A stretch of DNA of 64,000 nucleotides from NCBI GenBank assembly GCA_000827205.1, contig KN832562.1, positions 395,172-459,171 on the forward strand, in the 5' to 3' direction. Below the pieces are notes generated by a model. It saw only the letters and a list, made by a program, of their open reading frames with translations, searched no databases and was not told the DNA's origin. The first letter of the stretch is position 1; the number at the start of each line of letters is the position of its first letter. Below are positions 10,597-24,200 of the stretch, piece after piece. Made by a program: the position numbers and the translations under genes. Source of the DNA: Plicaturopsis crispa FD-325 SS-3 (Eukaryota; Basidiomycota; Agaricomycetes; Amylocorticiales; Amylocorticiaceae).

Positions 10597-12813
10597 TCAA
10601 GTGGACGTCGAGTTACCCGAATGTGCCGCGTTGTAAGTCGGGCATAGATCTTTCCAGTCCTCTAAATTATCGAGCAAGGTCCCAGTCAGTGCTCATCCCA
10701 CATCTCGTAAGTGAAAGCAGACAACACACGTGGAACAGGGCTGTGGGCCGCAGTGTCGCCAGTGTCCTCGGCAAATACAATGGCGAAACCGGCTTCCAGG
10801 TGCCAGTCGACGTGACTGCAACAGTGGATATTAAGAGCAACGAAAGGACAGGAGGAATGGCAGGTGAGACGCACCAGTGGAAGAACCACGGGCCCGGGTT
10901 GTCCGTCGTGAACCGAATGGTGACGTTGTCGTTCGTGTCCGAGCCGAGGTTCACCGTGTCCCTGCGCACAGGGTCCACGTAGTTATACGCTGTGCTCCCA
11001 GCGCTCCGGACGACGGAGAAGTCGTGCTGTGCGAGAGATGTCAGTGACCGCGTAGCATTCCATGATCCCACACACTGCAACGTACCCCGTGCAAATGAAA
11101 CGGATGCTACCAAATTGCCAGGTAAGTACTCTAGGGTATCACGGAGCAGCACAGTTACTTACGGGCGAGCCGTGCAGGTTCTTCCCGGGTATGGATATTT
11201 CTACGACCTTATTCCGCGGAAGGGGGTAGACACTTCCATTCGGCAGAAGGTCCGTCGCATTCCGCGCCCCGCTGAGGATCTGCAGCAGCACCGGCACGCT
11301 CGGGGGCACGAATGCCACGCCGTTGACCGTGAACTGGTTCACCGGCGCGTCCAGGAATCCGATGTCCAGATTCAGCACGACGTCTGCACCCCCGATCTCC
11401 GGGCGGCCAGGCGCGCTGGTGCCAACCGAGTGGCTCGCAAGCGGGTGTAGGGAGGTCTCGTTGAGGGCAGAGACGCTGGTGAAGTTCCGCTCGGCGGGCT
11501 CTGCCTCCGGTGCACCTTTGTAGCGTAGGATTGCCGAGTTGAGGCCGTTGGTGATGTTGCCGTTGCCTTTGTTGGGCACGGCGCGGATCCAGTAGTTGTC
11601 GATCGTCTGGTTCGCCTCGAGGATCACAGAGTATCGCTGGCCTGCGTATAAATACATTGTTCAATCTACCTACTACTCAGAACGCAGTGGAGGAACGCAC
11701 CAGTAAATACTGCAACCTGGTCCGTAGGTACAGGCGTCGTGTTCTCACCGTCTGCCTCGATTGCGAGCATCGTGTGGCCGTCGACGGTGAAGTTGAACGC
11801 GGAGTGACACGACATCCCGATGAGCCGGAAACGGTAGCGTTTCCCGTGCTCTACCTCGATCACGGCGAGCTCAGAGGCGGGTCCAGTAGGCGCACGCCCG
11901 AGCCCATTGATGAGTGTGGAGTTGGGCATGGGGCCGAAGGCCTGGGACGGCGCTGGATCGTGGTACCTTATGAATAGAGGCATTTCAGAAATTTTAAAAT
12001 ACTCAAGGTGGAAGGTGCTGGGCATACCAATCCGCCAGCGTGATGATCGTGGAATCTGGTCATATCAGTACACAGGCAACACAGTGAGCCCTGCGTTTGA
12101 GACCTACCGTCATCAACGTCGTAGAGGTGTGCATGCGGGTCGTGTGGGTCGTAAAGAATCAATGCGCCTCGGAGACCGTCGCAGTATTGCGTGGAGATAT
12201 GCGAATGATACCTGCAATGGGCACGGTTTGAGTACAGACAGCCTTGTATGAATCGGAAGAAGGAGCCATACCAGAATGTGCCCGCTTGGTCGGGGACGGT
12301 AAAGTTATAGGTGAAGGAATGACCGGGAATAATCGGGCACTGCGTCACAGACGAGGCGCCATCCGCGAAGTTTGTACCATTCTGAGAAAGGCCGTGCCAA
12401 TGCTATATCATTCTGCTGAGCCCATGGTAAAATGAGGTTGAGAACATTGTGCACGAACCACGCTGGTGTCCGTGACCATGGTTTTGTCGACGAGGTCATC
12501 CGTCACCTTGATGCTGAAGGAATCACCCTGAGTTCCACTGGATCAACGAGACAATCGGGCGAGAGGCACCTGTAATGTTTCTTACCTTGTTTCCCCGGAT
12601 AACCGGTCCAGGAAAAGTACCACCGGCGAGGACAGCACTGTTGCGCTGTTTAGCTAGAGGCAACACAGCCATTAACGCCAGGACGTACGAGCGACTAAAG
12701 CCATCGGGACTGATGACCGCGTTCACGATCGGGAGGTCGGTGACTACGGTCTTGGCCAGCGTTTGACTAGAAGCCAGCACAGACACTGCGAAAAGGAGCG
12801 AGGGCCCGTACAT
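10597..12813 (-). CDS. Laccase (multicopper oxidase), secreted
   Basis: Twelve exons on the minus strand: 12813-12689, 12637-12586, 12527-12459, 12402-12272, 12211-12108, 12055-12028, 11966-11701, 11641-11163, 11106-11086, 11026-10875, 10815-10730 and 10661-10597. They give 525 aa, the normal size. Laccase oxidises phenols and reduces oxygen to water, outside the cell, in lignin decay or pigment formation. A signal peptide covers about residues 1-20. All four copper motifs are present: [15 protein letters not shown] from 83, [16 protein letters not shown] from 126, HPFHLHG 419-425, and [13 protein letters not shown] from 475. The residue ten after the copper Cys (Cys476) is Phe486, the axial position linked to high redox potential. 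Several N-glycosylation sequons are visible, and the C-terminus ([11 protein letters not shown]) is typical. Exon 9 is only 21 nt. The gene is divergent from the MDR enzyme. Confidence 0.95.
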
Positions 12814-13715
12814 GTCTGGTAAAGAGACGAAATAAGAATGGAGGATGAATAGCGAGACGAATGAACCCTCACCTCAAGTGATATAAGGACTTTCGGGACC
12901 GCCGCGTGTCGTCACCGGCATGCCTTGCTACCAGGAGGGACGGGGACGAATGTCGATATTTAAGGATTAGTGATGCTAGAAGCAAGGGGAGGAAGACCAA
13001 TTTGATGATTTGTTATAACTTCGAGGGCCCTACCCTGGTTTCAATAAGTGTTTGAATTGAAATATAAGTACCTCATCACGCTGGACCAACCCTGGACCAC
13101 CTTGACCAGCCATGAACGCATGAATGTATGAACGGACGGCGGAGCCCTGATGCATGATGGTTGATGTGCAAGCTGAAGGCCCGACACTAGTCGCATGAAG
13201 GGTTGACGTTTCTTTGACGGGCCTGTTCGGGCAAGCCGGTCTGGCGTGGACGTTCGCATCATGCGGCTTCCTCGACGAGGTCTATTTGGAGTTTCGCGAC
13301 GGACTCGAATGTCATTCTGCACTCCATTCATCATCAGGTAGAGCATGGGTAGTCTCTGGTTATGACCGTCGTCGAGGAACAAATGCCTCGCAATATTTGT
13401 TGAAAGACTGGGTGGGAGTCGGCGAGGGGAGGACGGAGCCGACGGACGGCCAAAAGCGGCCAAATAAGTTGATTGTATTACCGTGGGAGGACAATTCGTA
13501 GTCCGCGAGACATGGCCCATGTCGTCAACTAGAAACGTTCCGAGTCCCCAAGTCCAAACCCTCCGAGTCTGACCAGCGACGGGCCTCCCTTTGCACTCGC
13601 ATTCACCTTGCATTCTATCCGATCCCGCGCGTTTGGTCATCTTTGTCTGACTTCCCGCGTAGTCGTCCCATCTTGCCGATTTGAAACGCGACGACGCGTC
13701 GAGAACCGTCCCACC
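12814..13715. other. Divergent promoter region, laccase / MDR oxidoreductase
   Basis: About 900 bp lie between the two start codons. The minus-strand open frame 13041-13751 overlaps the MDR start and has no domain, so it is not called. Confidence 0.5.
12881..12886 (-). promoter_or_regulatory. TATA-like box of the laccase gene
   Basis: On the minus strand the sequence CTTATATCAC is centred about 70 bp before the laccase ATG, a normal TATA distance for Agaricomycete laccases. This is a motif match only. Confidence 0.4.
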
Positions 13716-15231
13716 ATGTCGACGCAGACCATGGATGCCTGGATTCTGCACCGTGCTGGATCGCCTCTCTCCGTTCTAGAGCTCTCGGACGCGCACCCGC
13801 GCCCCGTCGCGTCTAAGGGCCAACTACTCATCAACGTCCTTGCGTGCGCGCTGAACCGTGCGTCGAACCCAACCGCCCCTGGCCCCGAGACCGTTCACTG
13901 ACGGAACTCTTGGGACGACACGACTCACGACAATGTGACAATGCACCTTTTGGATAACGTCTGAACCATACAGCGGTGGGATGGAAGAGCATGTCTGCGC
14001 CGCCCTTGTCATGGCTGCACGCCCGCCCGGGCGCATCCGTGCCCGAGTTCGACTTTTCGGGCATCGTTGCGGGCGGCGATCTTCGTGGGACGGGCTTCGA
14101 CGTAGGCGACGAGGTGTTCGGAACGCTCCCCGCCCCAGCCGCGTACGTACACTCCTATCTCACATATTCGTCACGCGATACTGATGCACTTGCAGAATGT
14201 GGACTGGAATCGGCACGCTTGCGGAGTACACCGTCGTGCCCTCCCACCTCGTCGCGCGGAAACCGCGGAATATCTCCCACGAGGAGGCTGCGGCTTTCCC
14301 GCTTGCTGGCCTAACCGCATGGTCTGCCCTCGTCACGAACGCGGGGCTCGTTATCGGAAATGGGACAGGGACCACGGGGAGCGAGCGAGGGAAGCGGGTG
14401 TTTATCAACGGCGGCAGCGGAGGAGTTGGGACTTGGGCCATACAGGTGAGTCATCTACGCTCAGTCTCGTCTCAAGCGCAACGGACTGAACATGTTCAAA
14501 ATGTCCTAGATAGCAAAAGCAGCCGGTGCATACGTCGTAGCCACCGCGTCGCCCGACTCAGACGCGCTCGTGCGCTCGCTCGGCGCGGACGAGACAATCG
14601 ACTACCGCGCGCTCCCCTCCAGCCTCCCCGGGCACCTCGCCCAAACGTACCCCGCCCCCACCGCCCGCGCATTCGACGTCGTCCTCGACACCATCGGCAC
14701 GACCGCGACGCCGCTCTTCCGCGCGTCACCCGCGTTCCTCGTCGCGTCCGGGGTGTACGTAGACGTTGCCGGCGCGGCGCACATGCACAGCGTGTCGAGC
14801 ACGCTGAGCGCGGTCGCGGGGCTGGCGGAGCGGTGTCTGTGGCCGGCGTGGGCGGGCGGGACGCCGAGGCGGTATAAACTGATTGTGTTGGGGCCGATGG
14901 TACGTGCGTTTATCTATGCGTGTTAAGCTGCGGGTATCTGATGAGTGCCTGGTAGGGGAAGGAGTTGAAGGAAGCGGCTGCGCTACTGGAATCAGGTCCG
15001 TGTCCTACCCCGCTGTTTTTTTCTAATGTTCATGCAGTGTGCTGACGGCTGCTTGACGCGTAGGTGTACTCAAAGCGGCCATCGACTCCGTGCATCCGTT
15101 CGAAGAGGCGCTCAACGCGTATGAGCGGCAGATGTCTGGACGGTGCGTATGTGACCTTTGCAATTAACAACTCGCGTTGACGTATGAGGCCGTGTAGCTC
15201 GAAAGGGAAGGTCGTCGTTAAGGTTCCATGA
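13716..15231 (+). CDS. MDR-superfamily oxidoreductase (quinone oxidoreductase / RTN4IP1-like)
   Basis: Exons are 13716-13857, 13974-14142, 14196-14445, 14510-14899, 14956-14995, 15064-15142 and 15198-15231 (introns 53-116 bp), giving 367 aa. The N-terminal GroES-like half includes PEFDFSGIVAGGD and GDEVFGTLP. The Rossmann half has FINGGSGGVGTWAIQ at about residues 173-187, the NAD(P)H-binding glycine motif, then AKAAGAYVVATAS. The C-terminus (HPFEEALNAYERQ ... GKVVVKVP) closes the fold as usual. No catalytic-zinc Cys/His set is seen, so a zinc-free NADPH-dependent enone or quinone reductase is most likely; the substrate cannot be read. Two exons near the end are only 40 and 34 nt. Its divergent pairing with the laccase is noted, but a shared pathway is not shown. 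Confidence 0.88.
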
Positions 15232-15898
15232 CCGCGATGCCTGTGTTTGAGAGACTGAAGCTTTGGTGTTTCTGCGAGTACTATTGCGGCGAGAGTCCGT
15301 ACAGGAAGGACGCATGGTATCAAGTAATCGACCTGCAGCTGAGTCTCATTGCTCATCGGCTCCAAAAATTATGGGAGTGTCGACGGGTTCTGCGCGCGGT
15401 ATACACCCGAACGATACGCGAGTTGTCATTACGATAGTATTTACCAGGAGCGGCTGGGATCCAAGTCCTGCAGCGCAAAATCGATGCCTCGAAAGCAAAC
15501 TTGCATGCCTGATCACGACCTCGCCGGTTTAGTGCGTTCATCTTGTTTGACGCCCGATGATGGTAAGTACCCCAGTGTCCGCTGCGATACACGACGTCTT
15601 CGGAAATGCCAAGTGCCTGTGTCTCTGAAATGCGTGAAATGAATAATGGCATGCGCCTCAAAGCTCGATCTTAGAATTGTCTGTCCTCTCGAGTCTCGTC
15701 GACGATGTAGCTGGTCCGCCCGTAGATGCCGGTCCTTGCGGACCGTCGACCCCGCCTCCATCAAAGGTTCGACGCGTACCGCTTCTTTCCGGCGGAGTCA
15801 AATTTCAACGTTCAACGCAAGTACGCTCTTTGTTTCCTACCACGACAGTGTATCCTAACGCCAGAGCCCTGCTCGACAACTGCGTACACCGCCCACTC
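15232..15898. other. Boundary between the conserved gene block and the repeat-rich block
   Basis: No gene is supported. An open frame at about 15,677-15,898 continues into the first exon of DUF6535 copy 1 but has no in-frame ATG before 15,899. If an upstream leader exon exists, the protein would be longer at its N-terminus. Confidence 0.4.
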
Positions 15899-18800
15899 AT
15901 GCCTAGCGAGCCTGCTACGAGACTCCGCCCCCTCAAGCCATCCGGTCCCCGGGACAGACTGGAAAGACGCCCACTTCCGGCACTGCCGTTGCGAACAAAC
16001 AAGACGAGCAAAACACGGTCGTCGTCGTCAGGACATCCAGAGCATCGCCGCTCTCCGGTTTCTGGTAAGTGTGTGAACCTTTGAACCTAACTTGTGTCTC
16101 ATAGTTGTCACCCCAGAAAATGACAAGTCATCTCTGCATCCGAGTGCCAATACCACCACGAGAAAACACTCCCAACAACCTGGTAAGCAATGCAGTGTTT
16201 CATGCGGAACATTCTGATGATGAATTGTGTCGTGGGCCATAGATATGTTGTCAGACACTAGATACCTGAATTTTGGTGATACATTGACTGAACATGCAGA
16301 AGTATGGGAGCATTACCTGCAGGAGGCAACCATTCGTGATAAGGACATGCTTACTAGCTGGTCCCAGAATATGGATGCACTGCTAGTGTTTGTGAGTGCT
16401 TCACAGTTTCATTTCTGAGCTTTTCTCATGAAGCTCTGATGTCAATGCAGTCAGGTCTTTTCTCTGCAGTAGTCACCACATTTCTGGTTGATGCTTACAA
16501 ACTCTTGCAACCAGATCCTCAGCAGATGACTAATGCTCTTCTGCTGAATATTGCTCAGTCTTTTCATGCTCTGGCCAATAATGCCACCATTCCTGTTTAT
16601 ATAGAGCCTTCAGACCAGAACCAAACCACTGTAGCAGCAACTTTTGTCAATTGTGCCTGGTTTGCAAGTCTGGCTTTCACCCTAGCAGCCTCTCTTATCA
16701 TTCTTCTGGTCAAGCAGTTGATTCTAGGCTATGGTTTCAATATCGAAGTAGGAAGCCAGCAGGAGCAAGCTCACTGTAGGCAGCAGCGCCGAGATGCACT
16801 TCGGACATGGCACATCCCAAGTCTTATCAACAGTTTACCTACAATTCTGCATGTTTCTCTGGGACTATTCTTTGTGGGGCTAGTGGTGCAGTTACAGGCT
16901 ATCAATACCACAAATTTCATAGTGACTGTGATCCTTGTGGGGAGCATATTTATGTTTTATATGATTACCACAGTTTCACCATTATTCAATTCCTCATGTC
17001 CCTTTGACAGCCCTATGTGTCAGCAGCTTGTAACAACATTACACAGCACTATAATCATGATCAATATCAAGTCACAGCCTGCCAGGCTTATGATTCATAG
17101 ATATATGTCTCAACTCCCACAAGGCTATCCCAAACTCTGCCATGTATTTCTAGGGCTCAACTCAAGCACCAAACAGAAAGAGAACTCTACATCATCATTA
17201 CTACCTGTAGATTCAAACACAAAGATGTCAGTGGGTATTACTAGCATGCATAGAAAGAACCAGGTGCATTCCATGCAGCCACTTAGACATGACGAGAGAA
17301 TAACACTCACAAAAAACACAGAGACTCTGTCTATGCTTTGTGTCTCTTGGCTTGCAAATGTATCACATGACCAAGATGTGATAAACTTAACAATAAATGC
17401 AATTATTGGGACCCCTCTATATGCAAATCCCACCACCAATTTGCATAATCAGACATCTATGAAATTACTAGGACAGGTACTCCAGCATGCAACTCAACTG
17501 CCAAGCCCACCTTGGGGATACATACGGCCATTTGTGCTACCTCTGGATCAATCTTCTGCTGCTACACCTTGGCATCAAAGCATACATCATCAAGTAGCAT
17601 GTTTCCGTGCATTGCTCTTTCTTCTCAGGCACTTTGCACATCAAAAAACTTACACAGGCACTGTGGTCCAGATTGATGAACATATACAAGGTCTTTTGAA
17701 ACTCCTGCTACGCAGATGGCTAGACCACAGTTTAGGATTTACAAGCTGGACAAGTCAATTGCTTACAACTCACAACATGTTTATGCTTGAGCCTTTTGCT
17801 CTGATTGCATGCATATATTTGCATTGTCAGATACTCAACACTGTTGAGGATCTTGGAGTGCCAACTAAGCGTAAACCAATATTTTATGTTGCAAATATTC
17901 TACAAACAATTGATGGCTCAAAGACTCCACTTAAGCTTAATCAGTCTACAAACTGGGCCCTATTTGATGCCCTGACATTATTTTTGATAAGAGAAGATTC
18001 AAATACTGAAAACATACACAATATTGCATTTCCATATCTAGTTCAATGCATAGACTCCTGCCCTTTGGAAGATACAGAATTGCTTGGTGCATTTACATTA
18101 GCGATGGGGATGCTTGCAAAAGATGATCCTCTGTCGCGGCAGAAATATTATCTGGATCACTATGGCCTGGCCAATTTAGGGCAGCTGCAGCCACTTCTAG
18201 TAACATCTTTGTCTCTTTCTCTTAAATCCTTTACTAGAGTCACTACTCTTAATAAGGACGTTAGGAAAAGTTGTTCCAAAGTGATCCGTGAACACATGAC
18301 CAGTGATATAGACCCTAACAGTCTTTTGCCAATCATAGACATCTGTAGCATAGACAATGCAGTGCCAGATCTGTTTGCCACATTTATTTACACATTTCTC
18401 ATTGCTCTTGATGTATCACAAGAGCCCAAGAGAATTTCTGTGGAAACCATTGCCAAAGTATGTGAGGCTCTATATAGACATTCTGGCATGGGCTTCCAAT
18501 TGCACACAGCTGCTCAGAGCATTTTGATAAACTTTCTGTGGCATAGCAATTTTTGGAATGACACCAGCAATGACTCAGTAGTAGATGCCATTGTATCTTA
18601 TCTTGCATCCTATCTTAGATATTGTAGTCTTGATAATTTCAGTCAAATACGCCATGAGAGTATATGCATCAAAGCTCTTATTGGGGCTGATCATATTGCC
18701 ACTAATGCTATTTCCAAAAGAGATATTCAGTATATGTGGCGACTATTGACTGAACACCATGTTCCTCCAATGATTTCAGTGTACATCAAATCTAGCCAAC

Positions 18801-18910
18801 CTGATGATCAAATCCTTCATGCGTGGGCTGGTTTTTTAACACAATCATTGGTGGCAGAGAGGAGTTGCCCTGAAAAGAAGGAGAGATCAAAATATATATT
18901 GAAGAGATAA
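15899..18910 (+). CDS. DUF6535 family membrane protein, copy 1 (C-terminus missing)
   Basis: Exons are 15899-16064, 16105-16182, 16243-16391 and 16451-18910, giving 950 aa. The first intron is only 40 bp but has clean GTAAGT...CTAAC...TAG signals. After a Pro/Arg-rich disordered N-terminus comes the DUF6535 region: RDKDMLTSWSQNMDALLVF, then SGLFSAVVTTFLVDAYKLLQ, and hydrophobic segments typical of 3-4 membrane helices (FVNCAWFASLAFTLAASLII; LHVSLGLFFVGLVVQLQ; FIVTVILVGSIFMFYMITT). The remaining 550 or so residues are helical and unassigned. Compared with copies 2-4 it stops about 100 residues early and lacks the LHDMIEPP / VWFSR block, so the 3' end is truncated or frameshifted. Function is unknown. 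The exons look AT-richer than the neighbours. The start is uncertain (first in-frame ATG chosen). Confidence 0.75.
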
Positions 18911-19229
18911 CTCAAGTAAAAAACTTGCAGAAGTGTTCACTTACACAGATGGAGGAGAAGTGTCTGGAGCACTGAGAGACCTGATCAATCATATATAGTA
19001 ATAGGATAAAACAGAGTGATATTCAAGTACTTACTTATATGCAACAAATGTATGACAAGCATTGGTAGCTTTATTTTGATAAAAACAGGAGCATCACACA
19101 ACTTCAGCTAATGAACTATGAGAACTTGTAAAAATGAACATACTCACTTGAATCCACAGAAAAGGTAATCCAGTGATTCTTCTCTGTATGAATTAAAAAA
19201 GGGCCAACTCTAAGCAACAAAGGTTGATA
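18911..19229. other. 3' flank of DUF6535 copy 1
   Basis: AT-rich sequence. The C-terminal block found in the other three copies is missing here. No gene is seen. Confidence 0.4.
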
Positions 19230-21285
19230 GCATTGAAAACTTTACAGTAGGTAGAACACAGAGAAAAATTCGCATTCCAGGGTCATGAGGAGACGTGGCT
19301 ATCAAGTCACAGCGGCCAGCAGCGTCGGAGCGGATCGCATGATCGCTAGCCCTAGGCGTGCAGTGAGAGGGGCGCACCCGTTCGTATTGGTACACGCCCA
19401 AGACGATACCGTGATAGTGTCTAGGATGCGCGCGTGATTGGGGCGATGCGGGGTGCATCGTGCCAAACAGGTGCATTGCGCTGTACGGGTGCATCTGCCC
19501 CGTCGCAGTGATGCAGCGTGTACGTGCAGGGTTACCCGCACGCTCGCAGGCTCTGTGGTAAACGCAACGCTCGTCTCCGCCCCCGCGTGGACTCGTGAGT
19601 GGACGCCGCACACACGAGGAAGCCGGCTGTGTGCGCCATGTGGCGGGGTTGTCGCCCTGCAAGTACGCGTGATCTACAGCCCTGCGGACGCGCTCGGACG
19701 ACATGCACATATACCAACCGAGGTAGTACAGCGCGGTGATGGCCGTATGCACCCTAGCAAAGACCAATGCTATGTGATGGAGGCAGTCAGCATTTAAGCC
19801 TTCTGCGACGATGCGATATCTACGTACTAGCTCGCCTGGGCTGAGACAAAGTCGTTGTGTGAGTCTAACTGATACTTAGTCGATGGCTGGGCCAGGTGCA
19901 GCTGCACCATCGCAGTAATTCCGCGTGTACGTGCAGGCTCCCGCGTCACCCGCAATAGCACGCTCGCACGCTCTGAGGTAAAATCAACGCTCGCATTTGC
20001 TTTCGCGTGGACGCCGCAAAGACGAGGGAGCCGGCCGTATGCACTGGACGTGCCCGAGTTGATTCCCTAGACCCGCTTGGACAATCCTCCTGCCACACAC
20101 GCATAAGCGAACCGGGGTAGTACAGCGAGGCAATGGCCGTATGCATACTCGCAAAGACCGACACTGTATGATGCAGGCAGTTAGCAATCAAGCCTTCTGC
20201 GACGATGTGAGTTACGTACTATCTGATAGTTGCCTGAGCTGAGACAGAGTCGATGTGCGCAGAGTTGAACGCGTTGTCTAGTTGATGGGAGGGCCTTTCA
20301 AGTTCGCGAGCGGGTGGACTCGAGGGGACGCAATGCATATCCTGGTCGCTGACTACGTGCGCGTCGATGCCCGTCCTCGCCGATGCCAACGCGAAATCGT
20401 GTCGGTGCTCGCCATCGAGTATCGTCATGTGCCCAAAGACGCTCGTTGTAGATGTGGGAGTGAAGACGCCCGAGACGATTACACGCCAATGGGCGCTGCG
20501 CGGTGCGAGTCGCGTTCGAGGATGCCCTACGTAGCACAAAGTAGTAACACCACGAGCTGGGGGAGGCGACGGTATCGCAGATTGTGAGACGATCTCGGTA
20601 GGCGGCGGAGCTAGTCCGGTGATAGCTTAGTGGCGCATGCATATCTAGTTATGCAGCCGATACGCTGGATGTGCATGGACGTCAGGGCGCGCGCGCATTT
20701 GTACATGATCAGAACACAGGGCACGCCGAAAAAGAGAGCGCTGCGCGGTCGATGCAGGATCGGGCAAGCTGAAGTCCAACATGACCGTGATCCGTTCAGC
20801 TAGTGGCATTCCATCTGGCGGCCATCGAGAACGCGCGTTATTCGACAGGTGCGAACGTGGAAGACCGGCAAGATATAAGATGGGGTTGCGAGGGCCAGTG
20901 CTGTAGAGCTAAACCACAAGGCATTCCTGAGAGCGCGATGCTCGTGGGAGGCGCGCGGCATGGGGGACAAGGATAAAGCTCGCAAGTGCCCAAACAGATG
21001 CTGGGAGTCAGAGTGACGAGCGGCAGCAACGAAGGTCAGGTCCGAGTACTCTGGGACATGAAGAACGATGCGTACCATCAATTTTGACCGCGCAAGACAC
21101 AAAATCGACCGGCGGGAGCGCCAGCGGACCGTGTCTACGTAACGGGGACGTCGAGAAAGCAGCTGCGAGGGACGAATGAGCGCTCGAGAAACAGTGAGCG
21201 GTATGGACAGGGCTCGGGGCGGGTAGCGGAGAATGAGGCCAGGATACTCGTGGGTACGTCTCATACAGCAGTGGGGTGGCAATGA
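19230..21285. repeat. Old duplicated segment, copy X1 (degenerate coding remnant, minus strand)
   Basis: This stretch has a diverged direct copy at 32,080-33,680. Shared landmarks are AAGCCTTCTGCGACGATG (about 19,796, 20,189 and 32,528) and GGTATGGACAGGGCTCGGGG (about 21,199 and 33,580). The first landmark also repeats inside X1, so X1 is itself partly duplicated. Minus-strand fragments look coding-like: LHHTVSVFASMHTAIASLYY near 20,110-20,175 and VFGHMTILDGEH near 20,410-20,445, the latter echoed by VLGHLTVFDEV in the other copy. Stops and frameshifts break any long frame. I do not recognise the family. Confidence 0.45.
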
Positions 21286-24200
21286 ACGAAACGCAAGCTG
21301 ATTCAAGGACGATGGACGACGCAGATGTTGCGCAGATGCCAATCTTCGACAGCCCGAGGACGTCCGAGGTTTACACACACGTGGCTAGATTTGGCGCCAA
21401 ACACGCGTCACAATGTTCCGCCTCTCGATTGCAGCTGCTATTTTTCTCCACTGCAAAACTCGAGCGAGCTTGCAGATTCTCCAGCCTTGTATCGGAAACA
21501 TCATGGGAACTCACCTCCTCGTCCTGGTCACAGCTGTATGCTCGACGGCGCCTTGACGCGCTGGCTCACTGCCACTTGACGACCCAAGTCTCGCCGATGC
21601 GATCTACCGGCCGGCGGCGAGACCCTGCAACACGATATATGCAATGCACAGTCTTACTTTGGCTACAGTACCGGGAGCTATGACTGCTCTGCCCTAGGTG
21701 CGTCGTTCAGAATATCACAGTGCAAGCATGTCGCTAACGTGAAGTTTTGCCGATAGTGCACTTATTTTCAACGCGGCCGCATAGAAGATGGGAGGTGAAC
21801 GAGCTCGTTCTGCTTGAAATGGAGGCGGTCTTCGCTACCGTGCGTCCACACTGTGTCTATCTTCATGCGCGGAATGCTAATGCGTATCTAACAGAACGCG
21901 AACACACGGTCGAGTCTCATTCATACGCGCTTTCCTCGGCATGACGTCCTCCCTGTGGCTATCTTAACGCAGGACGAATCACGAGCAATCGATCTAGTCC
22001 GACCATAGCCACACGCGACGGGCAGCTTTTGTAGAATATCGCGTCTGGAGGCCCTGGATCAGCGACATCACGAACGACGAGGGTCCGCCTCGAGCAGTCC
22101 GACTCTTGAGTCGTCGATACGTAGCCAGGCGTCTTGTCTTAGGTCCACGCACACATCGCAAGCGGAGGCCCCGAACGTATGCGTGCCATCCCTGCCGCAC
22201 CGGCGTCTCTTGCATATCTGCATCGACGACTGTGGCATGTTCTCGACGCCGTCCTCCGCATCTACGACTCCCTCGCGTGCATTGCCTTCTCCGCGCAGGA
22301 TCACTCGTACCACTTCTACAACCACCGATTACATCGCGAGGCGAATACCGACGTCAGGCTAGCGTGCCTTGAAGTTGCTGATCGTCGCGCGCTTGCACGC
22401 CACCGTGGGTTCAAACGGTGCTCTCGCACTCTTCGCACACCATCATAGGCACCCAGACAGCACCCACGTCAACACTTCTCTTCGTCCCGCCGCGAAAACG
22501 ACTCCCAGCCTTGATCGCGTCACACGCCTTTCACGTTGATGCCTTTCGCGAACGGATGGCTCGGGGTGCCGATAAATAAACGATCGCTCTCGCCGAGTGA
22601 GTCTTGCCGTGCAGTTACATCTTCGTCGCCTGTACTGTGCAGCTCCCAGATCCCTAACCTGGAAATCGTCGCCGTCCTCGCCGAGCATCCGTACCACTCG
22701 TTGCAACCTCCACTACTACTGGATGCGCTATCCCTTCTTCGCTAATTTTTCACAAGGTTATTCGTGCGCAGACAGGTCCTTGGACTTGTGTGAAGCTCGA
22801 CTTGGGGCTCGAGTTGCGCAATCACAAGTCTACTGGCGATACCTCATTCCATTCTATCGGAAACTCGCTGCGGAAACTAGTCGAGACTGTACGTACCTTC
22901 GTTCAAACGGTTCCTGGTGATGCGTGTCTACAGCTCACCGAGACAATAGAGGGTATATCATAACTGGCCAGCAATCCGTATTGCCCCCCACAGAAAATCG
23001 GTGACCTGTAGACGTTCTAGTACCGTACGTGATCACCAGTATCTACCTCTCATCAGTATTGACACTCAGCCCATATAGGCTCATTCGCCGCTCCCTGGTT
23101 GATAAAAAGCGCGTGGTGACGCGCTCAGAGGTCGTCTACGGCCGCCTGTCTATTGCTCGACGCCTCGGGTGTTTTCCTCGTCGAACAGACTTCGTGATCC
23201 GCGTGAGCCTCCTTTGTATTGAGTCTTGCTATACGCTAACTTGCCTCAGCTCGCGTTCAATTCCAGCCATAGCACGCGCGCACATAATAGTCTGACACAG
23301 CCTCGACGAGGAGGATCTTGCCCTGTCTCTCCGCTCGTTCCAGCTCTATGTTGCATCTGAGCTCCGCGCGTATTCGCATGACGCCTGCAAGTCTTTCGAC
23401 AGGTGCCATCTTCCTACGGTTCACTGGCGGTGTCTATGTCCGCCCCCTACCGCCGCTTTTAAATCGTCAGCCATGCCGTGTCGCGCCAGGTTACTTGAAG
23501 CCTCCACTGCCCGCAGCTCGCGCAAGCAAGGTCACTTGCGGCCAGCGCGCACTGTGATACACGACATCTCGAGGCATCTCCCATGTCTGGGAGCATCGTG
23601 ACGGCATTCGCCTTCGCAACCTGCCCGACGCGGACGTGACCTGTCTAGCGCGAGCTCGGGCGTTTCCGAGCCCATGCCCGTGTCTCTACACGAATACTGG
23701 ACCCTCAACACCCCACGGCATCGTCTCCGCACGCCCACCATGTTCGCCTTCTTGCTCTTTGCTGGATAGGGTACCTCTGCCTACCGTGCATTACATTTGC
23801 AAGACCACTCGCCGTGCACGCGCGTTGCGAAGTCGTGTCCTCTCCTCGTGACGATGTGTATTACCAAAACCCAAACGTAACAAGCAGGCCAGCACTGCTG
23901 TCTCGCGCGCGCTACCTGCGCGCGAGGCACAACACAAGCCTCTCCGGCTTGCAATCAGGATGGCAGGTCATAGCCCTGTACGTCTGGCATACCCGTAAAT
24001 CTGTTCCCAGTTGGCTCTCTCGAGCTGGTCTGCCCGATAGTCGGGATCATCGATGGACTTGGGCCATATTTTCCATCGTGTAGCTCAAGGTCCATCGATG
24101 AACTCGTTTTGCATTTCCAGACATGGTCGTTGTGCTACCCGCTCCGCCGGTTATCACCGATATCACTCTTATCGTCGAAATGCACCGGCTCGGTGTGGTT

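Noticed and set aside
13041-13751. Minus-strand open frame of 236 codons between laccase and the MDR gene
   Set aside because: It overlaps the MDR start codon, has no domain, and its composition fits an antisense shadow of promoter and exon DNA.
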